A stretch of DNA of 64,000 nucleotides, from positions 12,898,678 to 12,962,677 of the forward strand of contig CM022671.1 of the NCBI GenBank assembly GCA_012295275.1. Direction: 5' to 3'. Positions 51,609 to 63,018 of the stretch are shown here, in pieces; the first letter of the stretch is position 1, and each line of letters starts with the position of its first letter. A model generated the notes under the pieces. The model was not told where the DNA came from. It did no database searches and saw only the letters and a program-made list of their open reading frames with translations. This DNA is from Chrysomallon squamiferum (taxonomy: Eukaryota > Mollusca > Gastropoda > Neomphalida > Peltospiridae). The translations under genes were made by a program, and so were the position numbers.

Positions 51609-52540
51609 TAATAATGATAATAATAATAATGAAAAGTAAGGAATCAAATTACATTTATCTGATACAAATGCAGTTGTCTGATAATATAGGAAGCCAGATA
51701 ACTGATTTGGTATGTGTATTAATGTTTTCATGAGATAGCAAGCAGTCCATTTATCCAGCAGTTTTAATAACATAAACCTAATTCAACTTTCATCTATACT
51801 AGTTTATTATTCAGTAGATAATAATTTCTGTTAGTAACCTAAAATATAAAATATATTATTTCAGGGTGCACACACGATCTAAAATATTTCATTAATGATT
51901 ACGAATAACATTAAATCAAACAGGAATTATATTTTAGATTTAATGAGCTGTGCAGGCAATTTTTTTTACTAGTGTCCAGATACATGTAGTATATCTATAC
52001 AGACATGCTTTATAAAATGGAATGTTGTTTACAGTTTGTAAGGCTATTACAGTATTTCTCTACATACCGAATTATCAGTTTGCTTATTATGTTGCTTCCT
52101 CCACACTTTGCTTTAGTTAAACTCACTCATACAGTACAAAAACCAACAAAAACAGGTATCTCTATTTAAAAAAGATAAAAATATAAAATAATTTAAGATG
52201 AATGATAATATATTTATTTATTTGATACAAAATATTTAAGTTAAAATACAGTTCAAAACAGTTAAATCTGCATTTGAAAATATTTTTTGAATATAATTAC
52301 CATTTTTTATAATTATTGAAATAAAATAGTATATTACAATAGCTTAGCAGTGTTCCAAGCATTTGTGATTTTATTATTAATGAAGCATTAATTGAACAAG
52401 TATCAGTATTTCTAAATGTATTTCATGGATCTGTGAATAAAGATAGATAACACTGTACATTGATTTCATTAATCTTCATCATTGTAAAACAAAGTTTTAA
52501 TATTTACTGTGTAATTAAGTAAAAGGTGTAATTTAATAAT
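50580..52540. other. Intergenic AT-rich sequence with AAT microsatellite
   Basis: Contains an (AAT)n/(ATG) microsatellite at about 51556-51632 and otherwise nothing with coding character or recognisable transposon ends. Confidence 0.55.
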
Positions 52541-52570
52541 CATAATGATTTATTAAATTGAAACTTTTAC

Positions 52571-52767
52571 CATTTGACAGATATTTAGAATGTTTTGATA
52601 AATCCAACCCACTAAAGCTACATTATCAAAAACTAGAATGCATAACAATAGCAATAAAATGGTCAATTAAGAAAACAGTGCAATCTTACTGCCCATATAC
52701 TGATATTGATGAAATACCATATACATTAATACAGCCACCTAACCAGACACGGACTCTGAAGATATAA
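52571..52767 (+). CDS. Possible terminal coding exon (uncertain)
   Basis: After CATTTGACAG, a plausible acceptor, an open frame of about 64 codons with non-repetitive composition runs from YLECFDKSNPLKLHYQKLE through KWSIKKTVQSYCPYTDIDE to TLKI and a TAA at 52765-52767. It starts with one base completing a codon, so an upstream exon ending at phase 2 would be needed; I did not find it. The amino acid mix (Cys, Trp, Tyr, Pro) is unlike the AT-repeat frames around it. I do not recognise the protein. It could equally be a chance frame or a piece of an unknown mobile element. Confidence 0.3.
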
Positions 52768-53399
52768 AACACTTGAGATAACTGTCCTGAGGGGATATTG
52801 CCCAAGATAAAAACCTCTCAGCACATAATACCGACAGGAAGAATATATACATTATTTTTTTAGATTTAAAAAATCAACTTTAAAATCACTATTTTAACAT
52901 CCAATTTAATTCAAAATGTAACATATGTCACAGTCATGTAAATATCAATGTAGGCTACTTGAAGATCTATCACAACTGCAATGTCTTTGTGTAAAACAAA
53001 AGTTACTTCCATCAAACACAGGGACCAACACTCTTCAGAACCTCAGAAATGGTCTTATCCTGTCTTACCAAAGTTCATGAAGATTAGCTGCAGGGTGACT
53101 ATCTTCCGCATTTGGCATAACAATTCAGACTCAACAGCTCTTCAAATAGTTGGATGGGCATGACCAACAAACTCCATGAAGGCAACGTTCCACCCTTTAC
53201 AGCAGCTACTGTTGGTTCCAGAGCATCCAATCGAGGTGATGTTATGGATGTTCCAGATGGATTTGTGTTATTTTGGCATAATATATGACTAGACACGACA
53301 TGATGATGTCTGTGTGCAACAATATCTACAGACACATATGTTGAGTTTAACTTTAAGTAATAGAGAAATAATCTGAGGTTCAAAGATTAATGTAACAGT

Positions 53400-55319
53400 C
53401 TTCAGAGGACCTAATTCAAAGTCCATTGTGGTAGTAGTTTTTCTTCTAATATTAAATATGTAGATCCTTTTTGAAAATTATTACTTTATTTGCCATAATT
53501 TCCATGTATCACAAGTGCTTTTACAAGACACAAACAAATAATAATAATTATACAATTTTTATTTAGATATACAATAAGAATTTTGAGGTACAAAACAAAT
53601 GCAAAGGGGTGAGATATAATGCAAGAGAACTTTCAGCTGCCTGAACAAAATTTTCAAGAAATACTACGTAAGATATTAATACAAGTCATTTATACATGAC
53701 TAGAATATAAAACAAAGGATCAGATTGATAAAAATCGACTGTAGTAGTTTTTAATTCAGATATGATCTACTGGCATGTTGCATGTATATATATAACAATT
53801 TTGATACAATCAGTATTTTGATCAGTATTATACTTTCTACAATACAAGTGCAGTAATTATATTTAAAATTAAATAATACTACTTCTACACTGCAAGATAA
53901 CTGATTTCATAAAATACTGTAGTTAAAATTTTAATCTAACAACACTTATATAATTTAATCAAGATAACCTGTACTTATGATGACAAATGTTTTCTAGCTG
54001 CACAGTTTAAATATTTTTTACACTACATCTCTAGAGAAATATTTTTCTATAGATTTTTTAACATTAAATTGAAAATACTTTCAATAATCTTAATATTATA
54101 AAATAAAGGATAAAAGGGAGGAGGAAGAAACAATCTAAAAAAGTCACAGCAAAAAAGGAACAAAAACCAAACAAATGCAATAACCATCACCAAGATAATA
54201 AAAATTAAATTGGAACAAAATAAAAAGAAACTATTAAAGAAAATAAAGCTGAAATACAGATATAATAAATATTAGACAAAATCCAGTAAAAATATAAACA
54301 TTACTGTTTATAATTATTTCCAAATCTTACTACATAAACCATTATAAACACTTTGAGCCTATAGTACAGGAATTTTATTTTCCTGTAAAACTGGGAACTG
54401 AGGTAAATTTAATTACAAGATGTGTTCAGTCTGAAATATTGGGCTAGTCATCAGTCCTGCTTGAATTCATCTTCCTAATATAAGATGATGATGATTTCTT
54501 GGGCCAAAACACTGTACATACTGCAAGAAGTGAGAGATATTTATAATGGTTTGAATGTAGTAGATACTCTGAAGCATTAATACAATACTAGTGTATGTAT
54601 GACACTGATAAATCTAGTGATTCAATATAATGAATATTGTTGAAAATTAATAACAGACTAATTAATGTGCTGATCACCATTGCTAAGCGTTGGTATTTTT
54701 TCTACTTTTATTTAAAAAAAAAAACATTAAATGGCAAGATTAATTTACAATTTTTAAGCAAATGTTGCATTCTTAGACATGTTTGTATATTTCTGTTAAG
54801 AAATACTATTATTATGTAGGCAATATTAATTTTGTTTATTGTCAGTCTTATCTTGGAATTACAAATCAATCATCATCAAACTTGTATTAAAGCAACTGAT
54901 ATTAAAATACTAATGAAAACATGTTTTGAAAGCAGTACAATAAATAAATTAAAGCTGATTAACTGTTTTTTTTAATCTTTTATTTTTAACCATTATATAT
55001 ACATATAGTTACTGTAAATAAATCAGTTATATACTGTTGGGTGAACATATTACTGTAATTTAAAAAATAAACTCTATACAAACAGGTAAACAGTGAATTT
55101 CACTCATTATATGAGCCACAACCAATGATACTGTGCAACTGAGAAACATATAAAGTAGTCTACATCACCCAAAAAATAAAACAATTAAAATAAACATTAA
55201 AGACACATAAAACATAATGCCCAGATTAATGTGACATAATATTTAGGCAAATTATTTTGTTTTTGTTCTTATTTTGTGAAAGACTTTGGGTATGTCAATA
55301 TCCAACAGCACTGATTAAA
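53400..55319. other. Region downstream of DNAJB9, AT-rich
   Basis: No coding features. It probably includes the DNAJB9 3' UTR at its right end; one candidate poly(A) signal on the minus strand is AATAAA at 54840-54835. The AATAAA hexamer is common by chance here, so this is weak. Confidence 0.4.
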
Positions 55320-55748
55320 TTAAGAACACTGAGTGTATGTGGTGACTGTGTTACCAACTCTTTTTGTAACAGTGCTGCACCTCTGACCTCCTGGAATGCA
55401 CAAAGATAAATCATTATTAGATATTTATTTTGTAGTCTTTCAAATACATCTTCTAAAAAAAAAAAAAAAAATTAGAATAATAATAAAAATGAAATAAAGA
55501 TGTTATTAGACTTTCAATAAATCAGTAACATTTGATTAATGTATTATGTAACTCTTGCTGTTTATACTTTTATTAAATATTGAGATTAAAAATAATTTAT
55601 AAAGAAAATCCCTGATGAACTGAAAAGTGCTACTGATGATTTAATAATTTTTTTTTTTAAAATAGCAGCATCCAAGAATCAACTGTAACTTAGCAAACCA
55701 CACTAAATCCAGTATATTTTTCTTCATATTTATATGTATATGTGTATA

Positions 55749-55784
<36 letters not shown>

Positions 55785-55972
55785 TGTATGTTTATGTCTA
55801 TATATATATATATATATATATCTATCTATATATATCTATGTCTATATATATCTGTCTATATATGTGTCTATATATATATCTATATATATAGACATATAGA
55901 TATGTGTGCGTGTATGTATGTGTATGTATATATGTATGTGTGTATATAGATGTGTATATGTATATATATATG

Positions 55973-56010
<38 letters not shown>

Positions 56011-58055
56011 TGTAGATAGATAGATAGATACCATTTCCAAAAAGCACATAATTTCTGTATTATGTATACATTTCATTCATAAAAATACACAAATAGCTTT
56101 ATTAGACAAAATGCCATACCTGATCTGCTAGCATGCATGGTGTGAAAATGTTGACCGAATGATGGATTCTGGTGAAAATTTTGGAAATGTCCACTGTTGT
56201 GTTGCCTGTCATAATGGTTATGCATAGGATGATGTCCAAACATATCATCATTTTCAAATGGGTTAAAACCAAAAAAGTCCTCCTCATCTGCATCCCCAAA
56301 CAGATCATTGAAATTGAATGCTCCATTTCCTCCAAAATAAAATTTGAAACCATTATTTCTATCATTGTGATTATGATGGTGATTTCTGAAGTGATGGCTT
56401 TTGAAAGCTTGATCAAAATTTTGGAAAAAGTCATCAAAATTAAACTGAAATCCTTCCTGACCATGAAATCCATTTCCATTAGCCCCTGCTTCTCCAAACA
56501 TGTCATACTGCTTCCTTTTTTCAACATCAGACAGAATTTCATAGGCTAAAAGTATAAAAAGCAAACTGCCAATCATTAACATATAAAATTTAAAACAAAA
56601 TTAAAACATGAAATAATATATATTAATTGAAGCAAACATTATAACCAATAGGCAACATTCTAAATAAAATAAACATATATAATAAGATAAGAATGTAAAC
56701 TTTTGTGAAGATTAATATATTTACTTCACATGAAGAGAATATGAAAAAACAACAACAGACAAATCATTTTAAATTTTCTGTTTAAAGAGAAAAAAAAAAT
56801 TAAAAATATGTAAAAACAAATTTTTAAAACATACCTTCAGCTATTTCCACAAATTTTTTTTGGGCATTTTTATCATTTTTGTTTTTATCTGGGTGATATT
56901 TTAGTGCCAATTTTCGAAAAGCTTTTTTGATTTGTTTTTCAGATGCATCCTTTTTCACACCTAGGATTTTGTAATAATCCTTTCCAGCTGATTCAACATC
57001 AATAACAACAACAAAAATGGTGCAATAAACTGATAGTAAAATCAACTGGTCACACTTCATAGCTTCTGTAAAATGAGAAAGAAATAATATTTAAATTAAC
57101 ACAAAATATATTTTGTTAAACTTAAACTTTAAAGGGATTTCATATGTATTATATAAAATGAACATTTAGTTAATGTAATGCTAACTATATTGCAATTTGA
57201 GGACGAAACAATAATAAACAGATACTTCCATTATTTTCCACATCGTACTTTTTAATATAAATTGACAATTTGAGAGCAACAACAAAAAAAGAAGTAGTAA
57301 AAAAATAACAAACAAAACGGTGAGAATTTTGTTTGGTGTGTATGCTTTCTAATTCAGTACAGATAGTTTTTAACTACACATTTTCACTATGGCACCAAAA
57401 GAAAAGAAAAAGCAATAGGCAAACGTGGCCATTGCTTGGGTTTGACAGTTAACTGAAAAATAAGAATACTAATTAATGTTGATAATTAATTATATACTGA
57501 TTATAAGGAACATATGAAATGTATGAACAATAAATATTAAATACAGAAGTTTAAATGTGTCTATTTTTCTTCTTGTTTTGTTTCTTTTATTTACATATTA
57601 ACAATATTATACCTTACGGTCTCAGTTTCCTCAATGCTCATGAACTGAATTGAACAAGTTATTAGCTCATTAAATATGTATAATTTGTCTACTCATTCAG
57701 ATTGTATATGATTGAGACATTGTGTTCTTTCTCATAAAATAATAATTTAAAATAAAAATCATATATTTAGCTTTTCACTATGACATAAGTGACTTAGGAT
57801 ATAAGCTATTACCGTTTATGGTATCCACTTTTGTTGTGAACAGTAAGTAAAAAAACCAAAACAAATATTAACTGAATTAAGAAACAAATTCTTAAAACTA
57901 ATAAAACCATATTTTATTAATTTTCAGCTACTGCTTATTTGTTATTACTATACATACTATACTGTATAGTGTATTACTATTAGTATTGGTATCAGATTCA
58001 GTGTATCACTATCAGAATTTAGATCTAAGTATTTAGTATGTTTTTGAAACTTACC
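55320..58055 (-). CDS. DNAJB9: DnaJ homolog subfamily B member 9 (ERdj4)
   Basis: Complete minus-strand gene. Coding exons are 57060-56835, 56545-56120 and 55390-55320 (or 55387, an alternative acceptor 3 nt on); the protein is about 240 residues (human 223). A 5' UTR exon ends at donor 58055 and joins acceptor 57065, just before the ATG. Residues 1-25 form a hydrophobic ER signal peptide ([17 protein letters not shown]). The J domain follows ([13 protein letters not shown], the catalytic HPD in KYHPDKN, then [15 protein letters not shown]), then a Gly/Phe/His/Asn-rich region. The C-terminus [16 protein letters not shown] parallels human VTQRRGNMVTTYTDCS. The family is an ER-lumenal co-chaperone that stimulates BiP ATPase and supports ER-associated degradation and IRE1 repression. 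It sits head to head with CRBN. Confidence 0.95.
55733..56030. repeat. TATATG/TA microsatellite in the last DNAJB9 intron
   Basis: About 300 bp of TATATG, TATG and TA repeats ending in a GATA-like run (AGATAGATAGATAGATA). It lies between DNAJB9 coding exons 2 and 3. Open frames of alternating Tyr/Ile/Cys on both strands are repeat artefacts. Confidence 0.95.
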
Positions 58056-58340
58056 AGGTTTCAAATACTTTGGTTCTTCTGTATGGTTTTTCGTTATTTT
58101 TCTCTCAAATATGTTTCTACCAAATGATTCGTTTCTCTATATTTACGTAACACATGTATGTAATGCTAAGCTATTTAGTTTTAATCTCAACAACATCAGA
58201 CGTGTTCGTTAGCAAACAGGAAGTACACGATTAATTTATGTATTGGTTATTTTAATCACGTGCCTTGAAATGTAAACTATTATCACGTCAGATAAATGTC
58301 GTAAAAAGCCGAAGTAGCCCGAAGTCAAAATAGTCAAAAA
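58056..58340. promoter_or_regulatory. Shared DNAJB9/CRBN bidirectional promoter with UPR-type elements
   Basis: This 285-bp interval lies between the DNAJB9 5' UTR donor and the CRBN start codon, so both transcription starts must fall in or near it. Visible sites: an inverted CCAAT box (ATTGG, 58242-58246), a CACGTG box (58257-58262) and TCACGTCA at 58283-58290, which reads TGACGTGA on the DNAJB9 strand. The last matches the core bound by XBP1/ATF6 (UPRE). No canonical ERSE (CCAAT-N9-CCACG) and no TATA box are seen. Vertebrate DNAJB9 is an XBP1 target, so regulation by ER stress is a reasonable inference. Confidence 0.6.
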
Positions 58341-61300
58341 ATGGCTGAAGATTTACTTCCGCTGCTTGGCTATAACGCTGAAGAAAACGAAAGTGACAGT
58401 GATGATGGTAATAGTTTAAAAAAAAAAAAATTATGTTGATTAGGAAGCATATTCGCTATTGATATGTCAGATATATTCATGTATGTATGTATGTATTTTA
58501 AATTGTATTTTGATTTTCTGTAGAGGTCCATATATGATATAGATTTATTCTGTGTACGATTCAATGAATTTGTATTACATTCTCACTGGGATTAAATGAG
58601 AATGAAATCCAAAATACTGTGGTGATAAAAGCCCCATGATCACTTGACCCTGAATATAACCTAAGTTGAAATTTTAAGAAACATTTTACTGTTTTCCCTT
58701 TTAATTTGTTGATGTTTTATCCAATCCAAATACGCATATGGTCTGGCTAAGATCTACAGAATTCAGTAAAATTACTGTTTCACTTTTAGATATAGTTTTA
58801 TCATTTCTTATTAAAGGTGTCTTTACAATTATTTACAAATATTCTGAATTGGATAACTGTTAAGAAGATGGAGAATATTAAAATAAATGTAACAGCATGA
58901 CCTAATCCATTGCCGCTATTTTAATATTTGATAAATTATGTGTAATGTTTTTAGACTCAAGCCAGAATGAGACAAAAGAGGACATTGGTATAGATGTTCC
59001 AGTTACAGAAAAAAAAAAGAGATCTAAACAAGAATTGGATATTCTTGATCAAACTTTTGACAAGTCATTGCCAGGAGCCCACTCAGTAAGTCCTCTTTCC
59101 ATAAAAAAGAATTATATATGCTATGTTACGACTTTGAGTAAGTGATATAATAATTTCTTTTTTGTTAACAAGCAGTAATTATAATGAATCAAAATTTGTT
59201 TTCATTTCTGTGTTATTTTGGGAACAAGTCTGTTGGCAGATCAAATATCCTAAAAGAGGGGGTTTTTTTTATGGAAATAATGCTTTAAAAATATTTAAAG
59301 CTTACAGTTTAATTAAATTGTTATACTCAGGGTTTTTTTAAATACAGGTTTTTTTAATTATCTGTTACTGTAAGATGAACATTGGACAAAATAAACTAAT
59401 TAATAGCTTTTTTAATTGAGAAACAAAACCCAACAAAATCATATTATATTTGTAATAAAAATAAAATAGCTTTTTTTGAAGAAGATAAAAGATATTTTAA
59501 GGAATCATATTTTGTTTTCAGTATCTTGGTGATGATTTGGAGGAGATAAGTGGGCGGACTATTCATGAAGATGACTCATTTGTTGTAATGCCACTACTAG
59601 CTCTCCCAGGCATTGTTCTTATCCCTGGAGTCACAATTCCTCTCCATCTCTTCCAGCATCGCATGGTTGCAATGATTAAAACAATTGCCGAAAATGACAG
59701 AACATTTGGCATTATTGATTACAGGTCAACATATTTCCTTGAAAAACTGTATCAAATACTCTATACAGATCCTTCATAAATTAAAATATATTATATGAAA
59801 CACATCTACTCTCAGTTCTAAATAATAATAAATAACTTGTTGTTTATTTGAATGTATTGATATTTTATTATTTTGCTTTGTATCTTAATTTTATAACAAT
59901 CATTTTTTATATTATTATTATTATTATTAATATATATTTTTGTTTTTTGCTAGATATATTCCAGATGAAACCACATCGATGGCTAATGTTGGCACAACAG
60001 CTGAAATATTTTCAATAAAGTATGAAATGGATGAGGTAACTGGTAATTCAACAGTGAGAGTGAAAGCTAAAGGTCGTCAGAGGTTCAGAATTATAGAAAC
60101 AAGACGTGAAATAACTGGGTAAGTATAATCACAAATAAAATAAATATATTACTTTTTTATTACAATAAATTACTGTAGTAGGAATAGTTTGTAATTTCAG
60201 ATCTGTAAATGTTTTTGATGTAAGAATTAGAATTTCAAATATCTTAATATCTTTTTCAGAACAAGCTGTACCAAAAATAATCAGTAAAATTCTCTTTCTT
60301 ACTCTGTGAAAAGAAATTACATTTTTAAGAGGTTCAGTGAATATACTTGATATGCATGATTTTATAAACTGACCTTTTTACCTGGGCTTTTTTTTTTTTT
60401 ATTCAGAATTCTGATGGGAAAAGTTCAAATTCTGCCTGAGTGCATACTTCCCGATTGTCTTGAGGGAGCCAGACCTCCATCACACAGAAAGTTCTGCTGT
60501 TCTCCGCTTGATCAGGACATGGTCGTGAAAACTGCTGTTGATATACATGGACGTACACTTGCAAGTGTGAATATGATTGTCAATCGCCAGGTGAATACTG
60601 TTTCAAAATACACTACAAAATAAATTAAACACATTAAAAACACCGTATGAATTGTAAAGAAGTGTAATTTAGATAAAATGATTTCGAAATTAAATAAGTA
60701 TTATATACCAACATTTATTAACACAGTTACACAATATTAATGTCTTCAATATGTAGACAAAATTTAAAAGAAAAAAATAAATTAGCTAGATATCTAGACC
60801 AGGACTTATTGATGCAAAAATATCAGTGGAGTTAGGTTTCATATTGTAGCATTAGTGAAGTGCTTCATTTGATTATCAAGGTATTATTTCATTGTTATAT
60901 AAGAATTCATTTCACTTATTTTTCAGCTTGATAAATTTAGCCCTGCTAACTTAACCTGGTGGCCTCCGTGGGTATATAAAATGTATGATTCGGTTAGTAC
61001 TGTTATTTTACTCACTTTTACAGAGGGAAACATTTGAAAAAAATGTATACAGAAAAAGTCAATATAGGTAACATTTATACTAGATTTAAATATATGGATT
61101 ATAAAGCTTTCCAAAAAAACTATTTCAGAAATTTACCATTAAATCTATATATTAACTGAATTTTAGTTCCATAACTGAAATATTAAACCATTTAAATATA
61201 ATTCTTTTTATTATTATTATTATTATTATTTAGACTTTGAACATTTTGGAAAATCAGAATCTTATATTACTAAGGATATTTGTCAAAATGCAGTCATCTT

Positions 61301-61633
61301 AATAATTAAAAAAAAAAAAAAAAATTAAAACAATTCAAATAGAAATTATTATTATTATCATTATCAGCATCATCATATATAAATAAAACATTTTGAAAGA
61401 CCGTTGCTATTACTAATATTAATGTTTATCAGAAAGTTTTGTGCAAGAAAATCACACAGGAACTGCAGAGTTGGAATGAAACTTTGAAGACAGAATCTTT
61501 CCCACAGGATCCACATCAGTTGTCATACTGGTTGGCTCAGAACCTGCCACTTGATGATAGCATGCGGCTTCACTTACTTAGTCTCAACTCCATGGAACAG
61601 CGACTTAGATGTGAATGGGATATAATGAAAAAG
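58341..61633 (+). CDS. CRBN: Cereblon, first seven coding exons (3' end beyond window)
   Basis: Plus-strand exons: 58341-58407, 58955-59085, 59522-59724, 59954-60118, 60407-60590, 60927-60992, 61433-61633. All are GT-AG and in phase, giving 339 residues. The ATG sits in a good context (AAAAAATGG). After an acidic, Lys-rich N-terminus comes the LON-N domain: HEDDSFVVMPLLALPGIVL, the GTTAEI turn, VKAKGRQRF, KVQILPECILP and NLTWWPPWVYKMYD, each matching human CRBN (GTTAEI, VKAIGRQRF, KVQILPECVLP, NLTSWPRWLYSLYD). Exon 7 ends at RLRCEWDIMKK, just where human CRBN enters the zinc-binding CULT (thalidomide-binding) domain. CRBN is the substrate receptor of the CUL4-DDB1 E3 ubiquitin ligase. I searched to 64000 by eye for the next cysteine-rich exon and did not see it. 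Confidence 0.95.
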
Positions 61634-61689
61634 GTAAATTTATATATTTAATACATAATTTAATTTTTGTTTTTTTACTTTTTCGTCCA

Positions 61690-63018
61690 TCAGTACAAAT
61701 ATAGATAAACTTATTTTGGCGCCCCCAGGAAAATATTAATTTAAAAATACATAAACAATAAATTAAAAAAAAAAATTTCTACATTTGAGTACAGACCAAT
61801 GGTAATTTAAAACAAATATTATCTCTCTGTGCTCAGATGTCCAGACACCCCCAAAATACACTATTTGATACTATTTTATTTGCAAAATTAAGACAAACAT
61901 AAAGAATAAACATGCATAAAGATAGATATTAGTAAAGACTTCAGGCTCAGTTATCCCATTATCTGTTGTTCTGATTACATCAACAAAATGGACAATCACT
62001 GTCATTTGCTCAATATGACTTCCATCAATCCAGAATTATGGAATAGTATTTAGGAGAGTTTACATAAGTTAAAATTTAGAAGCTGTATAAGCTCATTTTG
62101 GATATTTTTAACTCTAATGAAATATTCATTCATGATAGGATCAAAGAGGGCTAAATATTCTACAAACTTTGAAACATTTCTGCTTCCAAGGCAATACAGT
62201 TTTTCATTTCTACCATGGAATGCCAAGAACTCATATGAAAGGAATTAAGTGTTGCAAATTTTTTTGCCAGTAATGTTCCTCTTGCCTAATTTTCTGTTGG
62301 TCACTATCATGAATTTGTTTTTCCTTTAGTTAAGTGCAGTTCAAGCTCAGACCAGAATTGATAGTTTTCTAAATGATCTGCAGTCCTCTCATGTCTTTTG
62401 AACCTGTTTGTTGGAGTGATGATGCACCATTTATTTTGCTGAATAACTTACAGCCAAAACAAACATCTTTTGAGGATGAATATATCTATCACTGACGACA
62501 CACTTCTTCATTTATCAGTCTCCTCTTGTAGTGTATAAGAGAAAATCATCCATTGTGGACCATGTTATGCTAGAAGCTGTTTCAAATTATCATTACAGCG
62601 GGAGGGGCATGAGACAGGATCACAGTTTGGTGCTATAATATCTTTTTGAGGGGACTTTGCAGGGCTCCATTTTTCTTGCTGTTCTTTCCCATCATCTTTA
62701 AGCTGTTTGAGCTTGTGTTGTAGGTTTACAAACATTCAGTGCTGCCAGTGCTAATTTCAGCAAGAGCACAATCATCTGGATGAAAGTATTTCAGGAAGAA
62801 CCCCTGTGGCTTTGCTAGCCCCTTAATTTGTTTTACTTTTTGTTTGCAGCACTGGGCTGCAGAGGTTGTTTTGTTTGTTTGTTTTTTTTCCATTATGGCA
62901 CGCTGAAAATATAGTTATATATATATATATATACAGCAGTCAGTCTGTCAGATTGCTCAGTTCATGAATTGGCCAGACAAATTTCCCTATCCCCAGCCCC
63001 CCTCTTGTTACACCACTG
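61690..63018 (-). mobile_element. Decayed hAT element in a CRBN intron
   Basis: On the minus strand the element begins at 63018 with CAGTGGTGTAACAAGAGGGG, a typical hAT terminus. The opposite end is probably near 61690-61730, where GGCGCCCCCAGG occurs, but no clean inverted terminus or 8-bp target duplication is visible. Minus-strand translation of about 62340-62040 shows, across frameshifts, a stretch like ZMYM1/DUF4371 hAT proteins: HYWQKNLQHLIPFI, then AFHGRNEKLYCLGSRN and KFVEYLALFDPIMNEYF. It is broken by stops and lacks the rest of the transposase. Confidence 0.65.

Noticed and set aside
55734-56076. Tyr/Ile-rich open frames on both strands
   Set aside because: Translations of the TATATG microsatellite inside a DNAJB9 intron.
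56102-56549. Open frames of 146 and 125 codons overlapping DNAJB9 exon 2
   Set aside because: Out-of-frame and antisense shadows of the His/Asn/Phe-rich DNAJB9 exon, whose frame matches the family through its C-terminus.
58056-58340. Canonical ERSE (CCAAT-N9-CCACG) in the shared promoter
   Set aside because: The CCAAT box and CACG sites are present, but their order and spacing do not fit ERSE or ERSE-II; only the UPRE-like TGACGTGA is claimed.
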